Shown in pieces: positions 23,687 through 32,058 of a stretch of DNA of 64,000 bases. The DNA comes from LMUY01 sp964246185. Lineage in GTDB: Bacteria > Pseudomonadota > Alphaproteobacteria > Acetobacterales > Acetobacteraceae. The stretch is taken from positions 1 to 64,000 of the forward strand of contig CAXTPP010000003.1 in assembly GCA_964246185.1 (NCBI GenBank), read 5' to 3'. Positions within the stretch are counted from its first letter, which is position 1; each line of letters begins with the position of its first letter. Made by a program: the position numbers and the translations under genes. The notes beneath the pieces are model-generated. The model searched no databases, was not told the DNA's origin, and worked only from the letters and a program-made list of their open reading frames with translations.

Positions 23687-24121
23687 TCAGCCCTCCACCA
23701 CGGTGAGGCCCATCGATCGGGCGGAGCCGGTTAACATGCGTACGGCAGCGTCAACGTGGTTGGCGTTCATGTCCTTCATCTTGGTCTCGGCGATCTCACG
23801 CAGTTGCGACACCGACACCCGGCCGACCGCGGCGCCCTTGCCCGGCGTGGTGGTGCCTTTGGTGATCCCAGCCGCCTTTTTGAGGAAGTAGGTGTTGGGC
23901 GGCGTCTTGGTGATGAAGGTGAAAGTGCGGTCGCCGAAGGCGGTGATCACCACCGGTATGGGCATCCCAGGCTCCATGGTCTGGGTGAGCGCGTTGAACT
24001 CCTTGCAGAACTGCATGATGTTCAAGCCGCGCTGGCCAAGCGCCGGACCGACCGGCGGCGACGGATTGGCCTTGCCTGCCGGAATTTGCAGCTTGACGTA
24101 GCCTACGATCTTTTTAGCCAT
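23687..24121 (-). CDS. rplK: 50S ribosomal protein L11
   Basis: L11 forms the GTPase-associated centre with 23S rRNA. The 144-residue protein shows KKIVGYVKLQIPAGKANPSP, PVGPALGQRGLNIMQFCKEFN, the TFTFITKTPPNTYFLKKAAG segment and the C-terminal MKDMNANHVDAAVRMLTGSA. It is the first gene of the operon here: upstream there is a divergent small membrane protein rather than secE-nusG, so a promoter for the whole rplKAJL-rpoBC unit must lie in 24122-24392. Confidence 0.97.
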   Translation of the reverse strand: MAKKIVGYVKLQIPAGKANPSPPVGPALGQRGLNIMQFCKEFNALTQTMEPGMPIPVVITAFGDRTFTFITKTPPNTYFLKKAAGITKGTTTPGKGAAVGRVSVSQLREIAETKMKDMNANHVDAAVRMLTGSARSMGLTVVEG

Positions 24122-24392
24122 ACCCTGGCTCCTCTATCCCCAGGGACCGCGGTGCAAACAGCCCTCCGGGCGCGGCAATGCGCCGGAAGCTTCCCGCGTT
24201 CCAGATGAAGCGGGCGGTCTAAAGGGCTGAGCGACGGCTGTCCAGCGCTTTCTGCGAGAGAGCTGACAGCGACATCGCAGCCGAAGGCCCCGACACGGCC
24301 TGTTGGGTCACGACATATTCATTGCAGCAGCGTTACACAGGTATTACGGTCGAAATGATCACGGCAACATTCCGAGTAAGCAGGAGGCAACC
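24122..24392. promoter_or_regulatory. Divergent promoter region upstream of rplK
   Basis: The 271 bp separate rplK (minus) from a small membrane-protein gene (plus). No secE, nusG or tRNA-Trp gene is present. The half nearer the plus-strand gene (about 24300-24375) is less GC-rich, with ATATTCATTGCA and TATTACGG stretches that could supply promoter hexamers, but I cannot assign -35/-10 pairs with confidence. The region must start transcription of the rplKAJL-rpoBC operon unless a distant promoter is used. Confidence 0.4.
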
Positions 24393-24578
24393 ATGAGCAA
24401 GTTGGCCGACCGCCGCAGGCCTCAGAGGCGCGATTACCTCGATGACCCAGCACCGAGCCTATCATCTGTAGTCTCGGCCGCCTTGGTGCTTGCCCTCGCG
24501 GCGGGGGTGACTGTCACGCTGGGTGTCAACATGGCGGTCATGCAACCCGAACTGGAAATCTGGGCCGTCTGTCCCTGA
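24393..24578 (+). CDS. Small single-span membrane protein, unknown function
   Basis: A 61-residue protein. A strongly basic N-terminus (MSKLADRRRPQRRDY) is followed by a short acidic/proline part and one hydrophobic segment, roughly residues 26-46 (VVSAALVLALAAGVTVTLGV). It ends in an acidic, Trp-containing tail with a Cys-Pro terminus. The arginine-rich side suggests the N-terminus stays in the cytoplasm. CAGGAGG lies 7 bases before ATG 24393, a near-ideal ribosome-binding site, which is the main reason to believe it. I do not recognise the family. Confidence 0.6.
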   Translation: MSKLADRRRPQRRDYLDDPAPSLSSVVSAALVLALAAGVTVTLGVNMAVMQPELEIWAVCP

Positions 24579-24595
24579 CGAGGCCCGCTTAACGA

Positions 24596-26125
24596 TCAGG
24601 TCATCAACTCGATCAGGAACGGGCCGCTGCGGGCATTGGCAGCCGCCAGCAAGTGGTTGAAGCGCTCCATCGTGTCCGCACGGGCGCTTTCCACGCCCAT
24701 TCCCTCGGCGATGCGGCGCCAGTCCAGGTCGGGGTTGCCGATGTCCATCATGCCGAGCGCCGTGCGGCCCGGGTTGGCGCCGACGCCGGCCAGTTCGCCC
24801 AGCAGGATCTGATACTTGCGGTTGGAGAAGATGATCGTCGTGACATCCAGTTTCTCGCGCGCCTGGGTCCACAGCCCCTGCACCGTGTACATGGCCGAGC
24901 CGTCCGCCTGCAGGGTAATAACCCGGCGGCCCGGTGCCCCCACCGCAGCCCCGGTGGCCAGCGGCAGGCCGTCGCCGATGGCGCCCCCGGTTAGCTGCAG
25001 CCAGTCGTGCGGCGCAGCGCCGCTTGTGCAAGGAAATAGCCCGCGGCCGAAGGTGATGCTCTCATCCACGATGATGGCGCCCTCGGGCATGAGCGCCCCC
25101 AAGGTTTGCGCCATCGCCTCGGACGAGATCGCGCCGCGGGCCACCTTCGGCCTCTCGATCGCCGGAACTGGCGCGGGGTCGGCGCCGAGCGCATCGGCCA
25201 GGGCGGAAAGCGCGGCCGGGCCATCCTGGTCCGGGCGGGCCAGGACGTGGACCGTGCAGTCCTCGGGATACATGCGGCCGGGCTTGCCTGGGTAGGCGAA
25301 AAACCCGACGGGGGCGGCCGCACCCACCAGGATGAGGTGCCTCAACCCGGCGAGCGCCTTGACCGCGAGGTCCACCGGGTAGGGCACGCGCTCGATCGGG
25401 GTGCGGCCGGCGCCCCGTTCGATCCGGGCGTTGGCGTTCTGCGCCATCATGCGGGCGCCGCTGGCGGCGCAGATGCCGGCGGCGGCGGCGAGCGGCCCAG
25501 CCCGCAATGCAGCGCCGGACATCATCAGCATGGCCGGCTCGCCGGAGCGCAGCACGCGGGCGACGGCGTCCACCACCCCGGAATCCGCGTGGGCGGGAGA
25601 CGGCGGCGCGAGTGGGGCAGCGACCACCCCGCCCTCGTCCCAGCTGGTGTCCGAGGGCAGGATGAGCGTGGCGATCTGGCCCTGCCGCGCCGCCTGCACC
25701 GCCTGTGCCGCGTCCGATCCCACCGTGGCCGAGTGGGAGGCGGTGCGCAGCCATCCGGAGACGGGCCGCGCGAAACCCTCGGTGTCAGCGGTCAGCGGGG
25801 CGTCCAGCGGGCGGTGGAAAGTCGCCTGATCGCCGACGATGTTGACCAGCGGCACGCGGGCGCGGCGGGCGTTGTGCAGGTTGGCCAGGCCGTTCGCCAG
25901 CCCGGGGCCGCAATGCAGCAGGGTGGCGGCGGGCCTGTCCGTCATGCGCGCATAGCCGTCGGCCGCGCCGGTCACAACGCCCTCGAACAGCCCGAGGACG
26001 CACCGCATGCCGGGGATGCGGTCCAAGGCTGCGACGAAGTGCATCTCGGACGTGCCCGGGTTGGCGAAGCAGGTGTCCACCCCGGACGCCAGCAGCGTGT
26101 GGACCAGGCTTTCCGCACCGTTCAT
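24596..26125 (-). CDS. Thiamine-diphosphate-dependent enzyme, acetolactate synthase/benzoylformate decarboxylase-like
   Basis: A 509-residue ThDP enzyme. The N-terminal pyrimidine-binding domain has Glu48 in LFEGVVTGAADGYARM, the residue that activates the cofactor. The C-terminal domain has ADGSAMYTVQGLW followed about 25 residues later by FSNRKY, the GDG-N cofactor motif in slightly altered form. The substrate is probably a 2-keto acid, but the sequence does not separate a decarboxylase from a synthase; it is too divergent to call ilvB. ATG 26125, second of two tandem ATGs, fits the AAGGAG site best. It diverges from a 2-hydroxyacid dehydrogenase gene across 98 bp, which suggests related substrates. 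Confidence 0.82.
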   Translation of the reverse strand: MNGAESLVHTLLASGVDTCFANPGTSEMHFVAALDRIPGMRCVLGLFEGVVTGAADGYARMTDRPAATLLHCGPGLANGLANLHNARRARVPLVNIVGDQATFHRPLDAPLTADTEGFARPVSGWLRTASHSATVGSDAAQAVQAARQGQIATLILPSDTSWDEGGVVAAPLAPPSPAHADSGVVDAVARVLRSGEPAMLMMSGAALRAGPLAAAAGICAASGARMMAQNANARIERGAGRTPIERVPYPVDLAVKALAGLRHLILVGAAAPVGFFAYPGKPGRMYPEDCTVHVLARPDQDGPAALSALADALGADPAPVPAIERPKVARGAISSEAMAQTLGALMPEGAIIVDESITFGRGLFPCTSGAAPHDWLQLTGGAIGDGLPLATGAAVGAPGRRVITLQADGSAMYTVQGLWTQAREKLDVTTIIFSNRKYQILLGELAGVGANPGRTALGMMDIGNPDLDWRRIAEGMGVESARADTMERFNHLLAAANARSGPFLIELMT

Positions 26126-26138
26126 CATCCGCTCCTTA

Positions 26139-26173
26139 TGCAACGCCAGCCTGCTTCTGCAACGCCAGCCTGC
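26139..26173. repeat. Tandem 19-bp direct repeat in divergent promoter region
   Basis: TGCAACGCCAGCCTGC occurs at 26139-26154 and again at 26158-26173 (period 19 bp) between the two divergent genes. Two copies spaced by nearly two helical turns could serve as a regulator-binding site, or may be a simple replication slippage product. No regulator gene adjoins. Confidence 0.6.
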
Positions 26174-26223
26174 CTTCGCGCGCCGGGTTGCGCCAGCCCC
26201 CGCCAGCCCGCAAGACTGGCCTC

Positions 26224-27222
26224 ATGACGGTGGTGCTGTATCCCGAGCGGATGTATCCCGACGACGCGGAGGAGCGCCGCCTCTTCGGCCCCGGCGTCGC
26301 CGTGCTCATGCGGGACGCCGCTTCCACCGCGGAGCTGGCCGAAGCGGATTGCCAGGCGGCGGACGGACTGATGCTGTTCCGTCACTGGCTGGGCGAGGCC
26401 GACCTGGCCCGCTTCCCCAAGTTGCGCGCCGTGGTGCGGATGGGCGTGGGCTATGACCGGATCGACCGTGCCGCCTGCGCCCAGCGCGGCGTGCTGGTCT
26501 GCAACGTGCCTGACTACGGCACCACCGAGGTGGCCGACCACGCCATCGCCCTGGCCGTGGCGCTCGGCCGGGGGCTGATCCGCCACCACGAGCGGCAGCG
26601 CGGCCCCGCGCGGGACTGGTCCGTGATCCTTGACCCGGCGATCCAACGGTTCAGCCGCCGGGTCTTCGGCGTGCTAGGCTTGGGCCGGATCGGCACGGCC
26701 GTGGCGTTGCGGGCCAAGGCGCTGGGTTTCCATGTCGTGTTCTTCGACCCCAAGCTGCCGAACGGGGCCGAGCTGGCGCTGGGCATCGGCCGCGCTGGCA
26801 GCCTGGACGGCCTGCTGGCGCAGTCGAACGTGCTGTCCGTCCACGTGCCGTTGACCCGGGGCACGGCGGGAATGCTAGGCGCTGCCCAATTCGCCGCCCT
26901 GCCCGCCGGGGCCGTGGTGGTGAACACGGCGCGCGGCCCGGTGATGGATTACGGCGCGCTGCTGGCCGCCTTGCGCTCCGGGCATGTCGCGGCGGCCGGG
27001 CTGGACGTGATGCCGGTAGAACCGCCGGCCGACCCGGCGCATCCGCTGTTGCAGGCGTATCGGGATCGGGAGCCGGGGCTGGAAGGCAGGCTGATCGTGA
27101 CGCCGCACTCGGCCTACTGGTCGCCGGAAGCCGAATGGGACATCCGCATCAAGTCGGCCGAGACGATGGCGGCGGCGCTGGGCAACCGGCCTCAGAACGT
27201 GATCGCGCCGGAGGATGAGTGA
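26224..27222 (+). CDS. D-2-hydroxyacid dehydrogenase (CtBP-like branch)
   Basis: A 332-residue NAD(P)-dependent dehydrogenase of the D-isomer-specific family. VLGLGRIGTAVALRAKALGF is the Rossmann nucleotide motif. VNTARGPVMDYGAL contains the substrate-binding Arg, DVMPVEPP the Glu that tunes the catalytic His, and TPHSAYWSPEA the catalytic His. The last motif, with Trp-Ser-Pro, resembles the CtBP-type branch more than formate or lactate dehydrogenase. The true 2-hydroxyacid substrate is not deducible. ATG 26224 directly precedes the first beta strand. It is divergent from the ThDP enzyme gene. Confidence 0.87.
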   Translation: MTVVLYPERMYPDDAEERRLFGPGVAVLMRDAASTAELAEADCQAADGLMLFRHWLGEADLARFPKLRAVVRMGVGYDRIDRAACAQRGVLVCNVPDYGTTEVADHAIALAVALGRGLIRHHERQRGPARDWSVILDPAIQRFSRRVFGVLGLGRIGTAVALRAKALGFHVVFFDPKLPNGAELALGIGRAGSLDGLLAQSNVLSVHVPLTRGTAGMLGAAQFAALPAGAVVVNTARGPVMDYGALLAALRSGHVAAAGLDVMPVEPPADPAHPLLQAYRDREPGLEGRLIVTPHSAYWSPEAEWDIRIKSAETMAAALGNRPQNVIAPEDE

Positions 27223-27314
27223 ATGGCCACATGCCTGGGCTTGCGATGATGCAGGCCTCCCATCGGCGAGGCTGTGATCGCTAACCGAAGCGAAAATGGT
27301 GTAGGCTGCCGGCC

Positions 27315-27923
27315 ATGAGCGATACCGCGATCAGGCGCATGGACCTTGACGAGTTCCTGCCGTGGCAGGAGTTGCAGGAGTGGCGCTGCGAACTGGTGGA
27401 CGGCCGCCCGGTCGCGATGACCGGCGCCACGTTCGGGCACGAGCGCGTCGCCGGAAACATCATGTTCGCGTTGAAGCGTCAGTTTCGTGCGGCTGGAAAT
27501 CCATGCGATGCATTCGGCCCGGACATCGGGCTTGTCGTCAACCAGTGGACGCTCCGGCGGCCCGATGTTGCCGTTTACTGTCCGCCGTTCGACGATTCCG
27601 CCGTGACTGCGGACCAGCCCCGGTTGGTGGCAGACGTGCTGTCCCGTTCAACGGATCGGCTGGATCAGGCCGTAAAGGCCGAAGAGTACAAGTTGCTCCC
27701 AAGCGTCCGAACGGTCCTGCTGGTCAATCCGCTGAGCGTGGAGATCGGAGTGTGGCGGCGGGAATCCGGCGCTGGGTGGTCGCTTCGCATCGAGTCCGAC
27801 CTGGATGCGCGCATCGACGTGCCGGACCTGGACGTGACCTTGGCGTGCCATGACATCTACGAACGCGCCACCCTGGTCAGCGCCGCTCGCCCGCGCCTTG
27901 TCTGGCCCGACAAGGCGCTTTGA
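27315..27923 (+). CDS. Uma2 family (DUF820) putative restriction-fold endonuclease
   Basis: A 202-residue protein of the Uma2/DUF820 family, which has a PD-(D/E)XK nuclease-like fold. Family features are RCELVDGRPVAMTGATFGHE near the N-terminus, the GPDIGLVV and RRPDVAVYC strand pair carrying the acidic residues, and VLSRSTDRLDQAVKAEEYK with the following VRTVLLVNP strand. The biological role is unknown; members are mobile and abundant in cyanobacteria and scattered in other bacteria. It lies 92 bp after the dehydrogenase and 55 bp before the dehydratase, with no sign of functional linkage. Confidence 0.85.
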   Translation: MSDTAIRRMDLDEFLPWQELQEWRCELVDGRPVAMTGATFGHERVAGNIMFALKRQFRAAGNPCDAFGPDIGLVVNQWTLRRPDVAVYCPPFDDSAVTADQPRLVADVLSRSTDRLDQAVKAEEYKLLPSVRTVLLVNPLSVEIGVWRRESGAGWSLRIESDLDARIDVPDLDVTLACHDIYERATLVSAARPRLVWPDKAL

Positions 27924-27978
27924 CAAAACGTCTGTATGTCGCTGGACGGTCGATACGTCCGGCTTCGGAGAGAAAGCC

Positions 27979-29766
27979 ATGACTTCACTCACCGGCCCCG
28001 CCCGCCTCCGCAGCCGCCGCTGGTTCGATGACCCGGCGGATCCCGGCATGACCGCGCTCTACCTGGAGCGCTACATGAACTACGGCATCACCCGCGAGGA
28101 GCTGCAAGGCGGCAAGCCGATCATCGGCATCGCGCAGACCGGCAACGACCTCACCCCCTGCAACCGCCATCACATCGAGCTGGCCAAGCGCACCCGCGAC
28201 GGCATCCGCGATGCGGGCGGTATCCCAATGGAGTTCCCGGTCCACCCGTTGCAGGAAACCGGCAAGCGCCCTACCGCGGCGCTGGACCGCAACCTCGCCT
28301 ATCTCGGCCTGGTGGAGGTGCTGCACGGCTATCCGATCGACGGCGTGGTGCTGACCACTGGGTGCGACAAGACCACGCCCGCCTGCCTGATGGCGGCAGC
28401 CACCGTGAACATCCCGGCCATCGTGCTGTCCGGCGGGCCGATGCTGGACGGGTGGTGGAAAGGCCGGCTGTCCGGCTCCGGCACCATCGTGTGGGAAGCG
28501 CGCAAGCTGCTGGCGGAGGGCGAGATCGGCTACCACGAATTCATGGACATGGTGGCGAGTTCGTCGCCCTCGACCGGGCATTGCAACACCATGGGCACCG
28601 CCACCAGTATGAACAGCCTGGCCGAGGCGCTCGGCATGTCCCTGCCCGGCTGTGCCGCCATCCCCGCCCCGTACCGTGAGCGCGCCTGGATGGCGTTCGA
28701 GACCGGCAAGCGCATCGTGGACATGGTGCACGAGAACCTGCGCCCCTCCGACATCATGACCCGGGCCGCGTTCGAGAACGCCGTAGTCGCCGCGGCGGCG
28801 CTGGGCGCCAGCAGCAACTGCCCAATCCACATGGTCGCGATCGCCCGGCACATGGGGGTGGAGCACACGCTGGATGATTGGCAGCGCCTCGGGGCGGACA
28901 TCCCGTTGCTGGTGGATTGCCAGCCGGCCGGCCGCTTCCTCGGTGAGGGTTTTCACCGCGCAGGGGGCGTGTCCGCGGTGATGAAGGAGCTGCTCGACGC
29001 GGGCAAGCTGGACGGGCAGGCTCGCACCGTCACCGGCAAGACGCTTGCCGAGGATCTGGCGCCGGTGCAGGAGCCGGACCGCGAGGTGATCCGCGCCTAC
29101 GACACGCCGTTGAAGCCTGCCGCCGGGTACATCGTAATGCGCGGCAACCTGTTCGACTCGGCCGTGATGAAGACCAGCGTCATCGACCCGGCGTTCCGCG
29201 CCCGCTTCCTGTCCGACCCGGCGCACCCCAACGTGTTCGAGGGCCACGCCGTGGTGTTCGAAGGCCCGGAGGACTACCACGCCCGCATTGAGGACCCGGC
29301 GCTCGGCGTGGACGAGCATTCGCTGCTGGTGATCCGCAACTGCGGCCCAATCGGCTATCCGGGCGGCGCCGAGGTGGTGAACATGCAGCCGCCCGCCGCC
29401 TTGCTGAAGCGCGGCATCGACGCGTTGCCGACCATGGGGGACGGCCGCCAGTCCGGCACCTCCGGCAGCCCATCCATCCTGAACGTCTCGCCCGAGGCGG
29501 CGGTGGGCGGCGGCCTGGCGCTGCTGCGCACGGGCGACCCGGTGCGCATCGACCTGAACACGCGCCGGGTGGACTTGCTGGTGAGCGATGCGGAGCTGGC
29601 CGCCCGCCGGGCCGCGTGGGTACCGCCGAAGCTAGAGAACAAGACGCCCTGGGAGGAGATATACCGCTCCATGGCGGGGCAGCAGGACACGGGCGCGTGC
29701 CTGGAGCCGGCGACGCTGTATCTGGACATTCTGGAAACCCGGGGCGAATCGCGGCATAATCACTGA
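27979..29766 (+). CDS. IlvD/Edd-family sugar-acid dehydratase, L-arabinonate dehydratase-like
   Basis: A 595-residue Fe-S dehydratase. Three cysteines placed as in the family's cluster site are visible: Cys61 (NDLTPCNRHH), Cys129 (TTGCDKTTPA) and Cys202 (TGHCNTMGTA). The opening RSRRWFDDP...MTALYLERYMNYG and the GDGRQSGTSGSPSILNMSP-like block near the end resemble Rhizobium L-arabinonate dehydratase closely, from memory. That enzyme converts sugar acids to 2-keto-3-deoxy acids. Classical dihydroxyacid dehydratase (ilvD) is less likely. ATG 27979 follows a GGAGAGAAAG site. An SDR gene follows 55 bp downstream, suggesting a small sugar-acid oxidation unit. Confidence 0.88.
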   Translation: MTSLTGPARLRSRRWFDDPADPGMTALYLERYMNYGITREELQGGKPIIGIAQTGNDLTPCNRHHIELAKRTRDGIRDAGGIPMEFPVHPLQETGKRPTAALDRNLAYLGLVEVLHGYPIDGVVLTTGCDKTTPACLMAAATVNIPAIVLSGGPMLDGWWKGRLSGSGTIVWEARKLLAEGEIGYHEFMDMVASSSPSTGHCNTMGTATSMNSLAEALGMSLPGCAAIPAPYRERAWMAFETGKRIVDMVHENLRPSDIMTRAAFENAVVAAAALGASSNCPIHMVAIARHMGVEHTLDDWQRLGADIPLLVDCQPAGRFLGEGFHRAGGVSAVMKELLDAGKLDGQARTVTGKTLAEDLAPVQEPDREVIRAYDTPLKPAAGYIVMRGNLFDSAVMKTSVIDPAFRARFLSDPAHPNVFEGHAVVFEGPEDYHARIEDPALGVDEHSLLVIRNCGPIGYPGGAEVVNMQPPAALLKRGIDALPTMGDGRQSGTSGSPSILNVSPEAAVGGGLALLRTGDPVRIDLNTRRVDLLVSDAELAARRAAWVPPKLENKTPWEEIYRSMAGQQDTGACLEPATLYLDILETRGESRHNH

Positions 29767-29821
29767 CAAGGATACCGACCTGCTCTGCAATCCGATGCCA
29801 CAGTGCTGCCAAGGGAAGACA

Positions 29822-30568
29822 ATGGACCGCCTCGCCGGCAAGACCGCCTTCGTCACTGCCGCTGCCCAGGGCATCGGACGCGCTACCGCGCTCGCTTTCG
29901 CCGCCGAGGGCGCCAGCGTCATCGCGACCGACTTGAACGAGGCCAAGCTCGCGGAGATCGCCTCCAGCCACATACGCACCCAGCGGCTGGACGCGACCGA
30001 CCCGGCGGGCATCGCCGCTGCCGCGAAGGATGCCGGGCAAGTCGATGTGCTGTTCAACTGCGCCGGGTTCGTCCACCAGGGGAGTGTGCTGGACGCCACG
30101 GAGGAGGAATGGGAGTTCGCTTTCACCCTCAACGTGCGGTCGATGTTCCGCACCATCCGCGCCTTCCTGCCGGGCATGCTGGACGCGGGCGGCGGGTCCA
30201 TCATCAACGTCGCCTCCGCGGCCTCCTCCATCAAGGGCGCGCCGAACCGCTGCATCTACAGCACTACCAAGGCGGCGGTGATCGGGCTGACCAAGTCGGT
30301 TGCCGCCGACACCGTGGCCTCCGGGGTGCGCTGCAACGCCATCTGCCCCGGCACGATCCAGACGCCCAGCCTGGACGACCGCATCGCCGCCAATGCTGCG
30401 GCAGCGGGTGGGATGGAGCAGGCGCGCACCGCCTTCGTCGCCCGCCAGGCGATGGGCCGGTTGGGCGCGCCGGAGGAGATCGCCGCCATGGCGGTCTATC
30501 TGGCCAGTGAGGACAGCCGTTTCCTGACCGGCCAGGCGCTGGTCATCGACGGCGGCTGGACCCTTTGA
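29822..30568 (+). CDS. Short-chain dehydrogenase/reductase
   Basis: A 248-residue classical SDR. The cofactor motif is AAAQGIGRATA near residue 14; ATDLNEAKL suggests NAD(H) preference through the Asp after the second strand. FNCAGFV, NVASAASS (catalytic Ser region) and YSTTK (catalytic Tyr and Lys) follow in order, and GQALVIDGGWTL is the usual C-terminal signature. It resembles 2-keto-3-deoxy-L-fuconate or hydroxybutyrate dehydrogenases. Following the sugar-acid dehydratase, it may oxidise the keto-deoxy product; this is inferred from context. Confidence 0.85.
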   Translation: MDRLAGKTAFVTAAAQGIGRATALAFAAEGASVIATDLNEAKLAEIASSHIRTQRLDATDPAGIAAAAKDAGQVDVLFNCAGFVHQGSVLDATEEEWEFAFTLNVRSMFRTIRAFLPGMLDAGGGSIINVASAASSIKGAPNRCIYSTTKAAVIGLTKSVAADTVASGVRCNAICPGTIQTPSLDDRIAANAAAAGGMEQARTAFVARQAMGRLGAPEEIAAMAVYLASEDSRFLTGQALVIDGGWTL

Positions 30569-30639
30569 CGGCGGCGGCTCGAAAGCTCTTTCCTGGCGGA
30601 GGCTGGACAAGGGCGAGGCGGCCCAGGTAACCCGCCGGG

Positions 30640-32058
30640 GTGAATCAGCTCTGGCAAGCCACCTTCCACCTGCGTTCGGAGGTGATGTTCCTGCTCGGCC
30701 TGCTGGTCGCCATGGCGGTCACCCTGCATGTGCTGCTGCGCAAGCAGGAGGTGGCGTCCGCCGTCGGCTGGATCGGCCTTGCCTGGTTCGCGCCGATCAT
30801 CGGCGGCATCACCTACTTCGTGTTTGGCGTGAACCGCGTGCAGCGCCGGGCCAAGCGGCTGCGCCCCCAGGATTCGCGCCGCCCATCTGCCGCTGGACCT
30901 GACCAGGGCGACGACCATCTTGATCCGCTGAAGCGCGGCGTGGGGCAGATCACCGCACGGCCGTCGCTGCCGGGCAACACGGTGGACCTCTACAACGACG
31001 GCGACGAGGCATACCCACCGATGCTGGCGGCCATAGCTTCAGCCAAGGGCAGCGTGGGGCTGTCCTCATACATCTTCCGGGACGATATCTGGGGCGGCCG
31101 TTTCATCGCTGCGCTGTCGGAGGCGCACGGGCGCGGCGTGGCGGTGCGGGTGCTGATCGACGGCATAGGCGGCGGCTGGATGACGTCGCCAGCCTATCAC
31201 CATCTGCGGCGGCTGGGCGTGCCCTGCGCACGCTTCCTGCACTCGCCCCTGCCCTGGCGCATGCCGTTCCTCAACCTGCGCTCCCACAAGAAGATCCTCG
31301 TGGTGGACGGCCGGGTCGGCTTCACCGGGGGCATGAACATCTCCGACGACGACGTCATGGCCACGCGGCCGAAGGCGCCCGTGAAGGATACGCACTTCCG
31401 CATCGAAGGCCCGGCGATCTGCCAGTTGGTGGAGGCGTTCACGCAAGACTGGTCGTTCGCCGCCGATGAGGACCTGGACGGCGACGCCTGGTTCCCGGAT
31501 GTGCCGCCCCATGGTCCGGCGCCGGCGCGGGCGATCGATTCGGGTCCGGACGAGGACCTAGAGAAAGTGGAGTTCGCCGTGTTGCAGGCGATCTCCTGCG
31601 CACGGGAGAGCATCGGCGTGATGACGCCCTACCTGTTGCCGGATGAGCGGCTGGTCTCGGCCTTGGCGCTGGCCGCGATGCGCGGCGTGGCCGTGGACAT
31701 CGTGATCCCCGAGAAGAGCGACCATCGCTTCATCGACTGGGCCGTCCGCGCCAACTCCGGGCCGTTGCTGCGGCACGGCGTGCGCGTCTGGTTCTGCCCG
31801 CCGCCGTTCCGTCATTCCAAGGCCATGGTGGTGGATGGCGAATGGTGCCTGATCGGCAGCAGCAACTGGGACATGCGCTCGTTCCGGCTCAACTTCGAGC
31901 TTTGCATGGAGCTGTATGACCGGGAGATGGCCGGAAAACTGTCGGCCCTGATGCAGCGCTGCCGCGGCAGTTGCTTGACGCAGGCGCAACTGGACCGCCG
32001 CTCAATGCCCGCCCGGCTGCGCGACGCGGCGGTGCGCCTGATGCTGCCTTATCTCTGA
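30640..32058 (+). CDS. Cardiolipin synthase-like phospholipase D protein
   Basis: A 472-residue membrane protein of the cardiolipin synthase family, which joins phosphatidyl groups to make cardiolipin. The N-terminus has two hydrophobic spans (about residues 15-32 and 40-62). Two HKD catalytic motifs are complete: HKKILVVDGRVGFTGG and HSKAMVVDGEWCLIGSSN. GTG 30640 starts the protein just before the first span. Its last 57 bp overlap the convergent EEP-hydrolase gene. A broader PLD-type phosphodiesterase is possible, but the two N-terminal spans favour Cls. Confidence 0.88.
   Translation: MNQLWQATFHLRSEVMFLLGLLVAMAVTLHVLLRKQEVASAVGWIGLAWFAPIIGGITYFVFGVNRVQRRAKRLRPQDSRRPSAAGPDQGDDHLDPLKRGVGQITARPSLPGNTVDLYNDGDEAYPPMLAAIASAKGSVGLSSYIFRDDIWGGRFIAALSEAHGRGVAVRVLIDGIGGGWMTSPAYHHLRRLGVPCARFLHSPLPWRMPFLNLRSHKKILVVDGRVGFTGGMNISDDDVMATRPKAPVKDTHFRIEGPAICQLVEAFTQDWSFAADEDLDGDAWFPDVPPHGPAPARAIDSGPDEDLEKVEFAVLQAISCARESIGVMTPYLLPDERLVSALALAAMRGVAVDIVIPEKSDHRFIDWAVRANSGPLLRHGVRVWFCPPPFRHSKAMVVDGEWCLIGSSNWDMRSFRLNFELCMELYDREMAGKLSALMQRCRGSCLTQAQLDRRSMPARLRDAAVRLMLPYL

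Noticed and set aside
27985..29319. 444-codon minus-strand frame antisense to the sugar-acid dehydratase
   Set aside because: His/Arg/Gly-rich shadow translation, no family match; the plus-strand dehydratase has all motifs.
27979..29766. Dihydroxyacid dehydratase IlvD of branched-chain amino acid synthesis
   Set aside because: N-terminus and overall sequence resemble sugar-acid dehydratases, and it is followed by an SDR, not by ilv genes.
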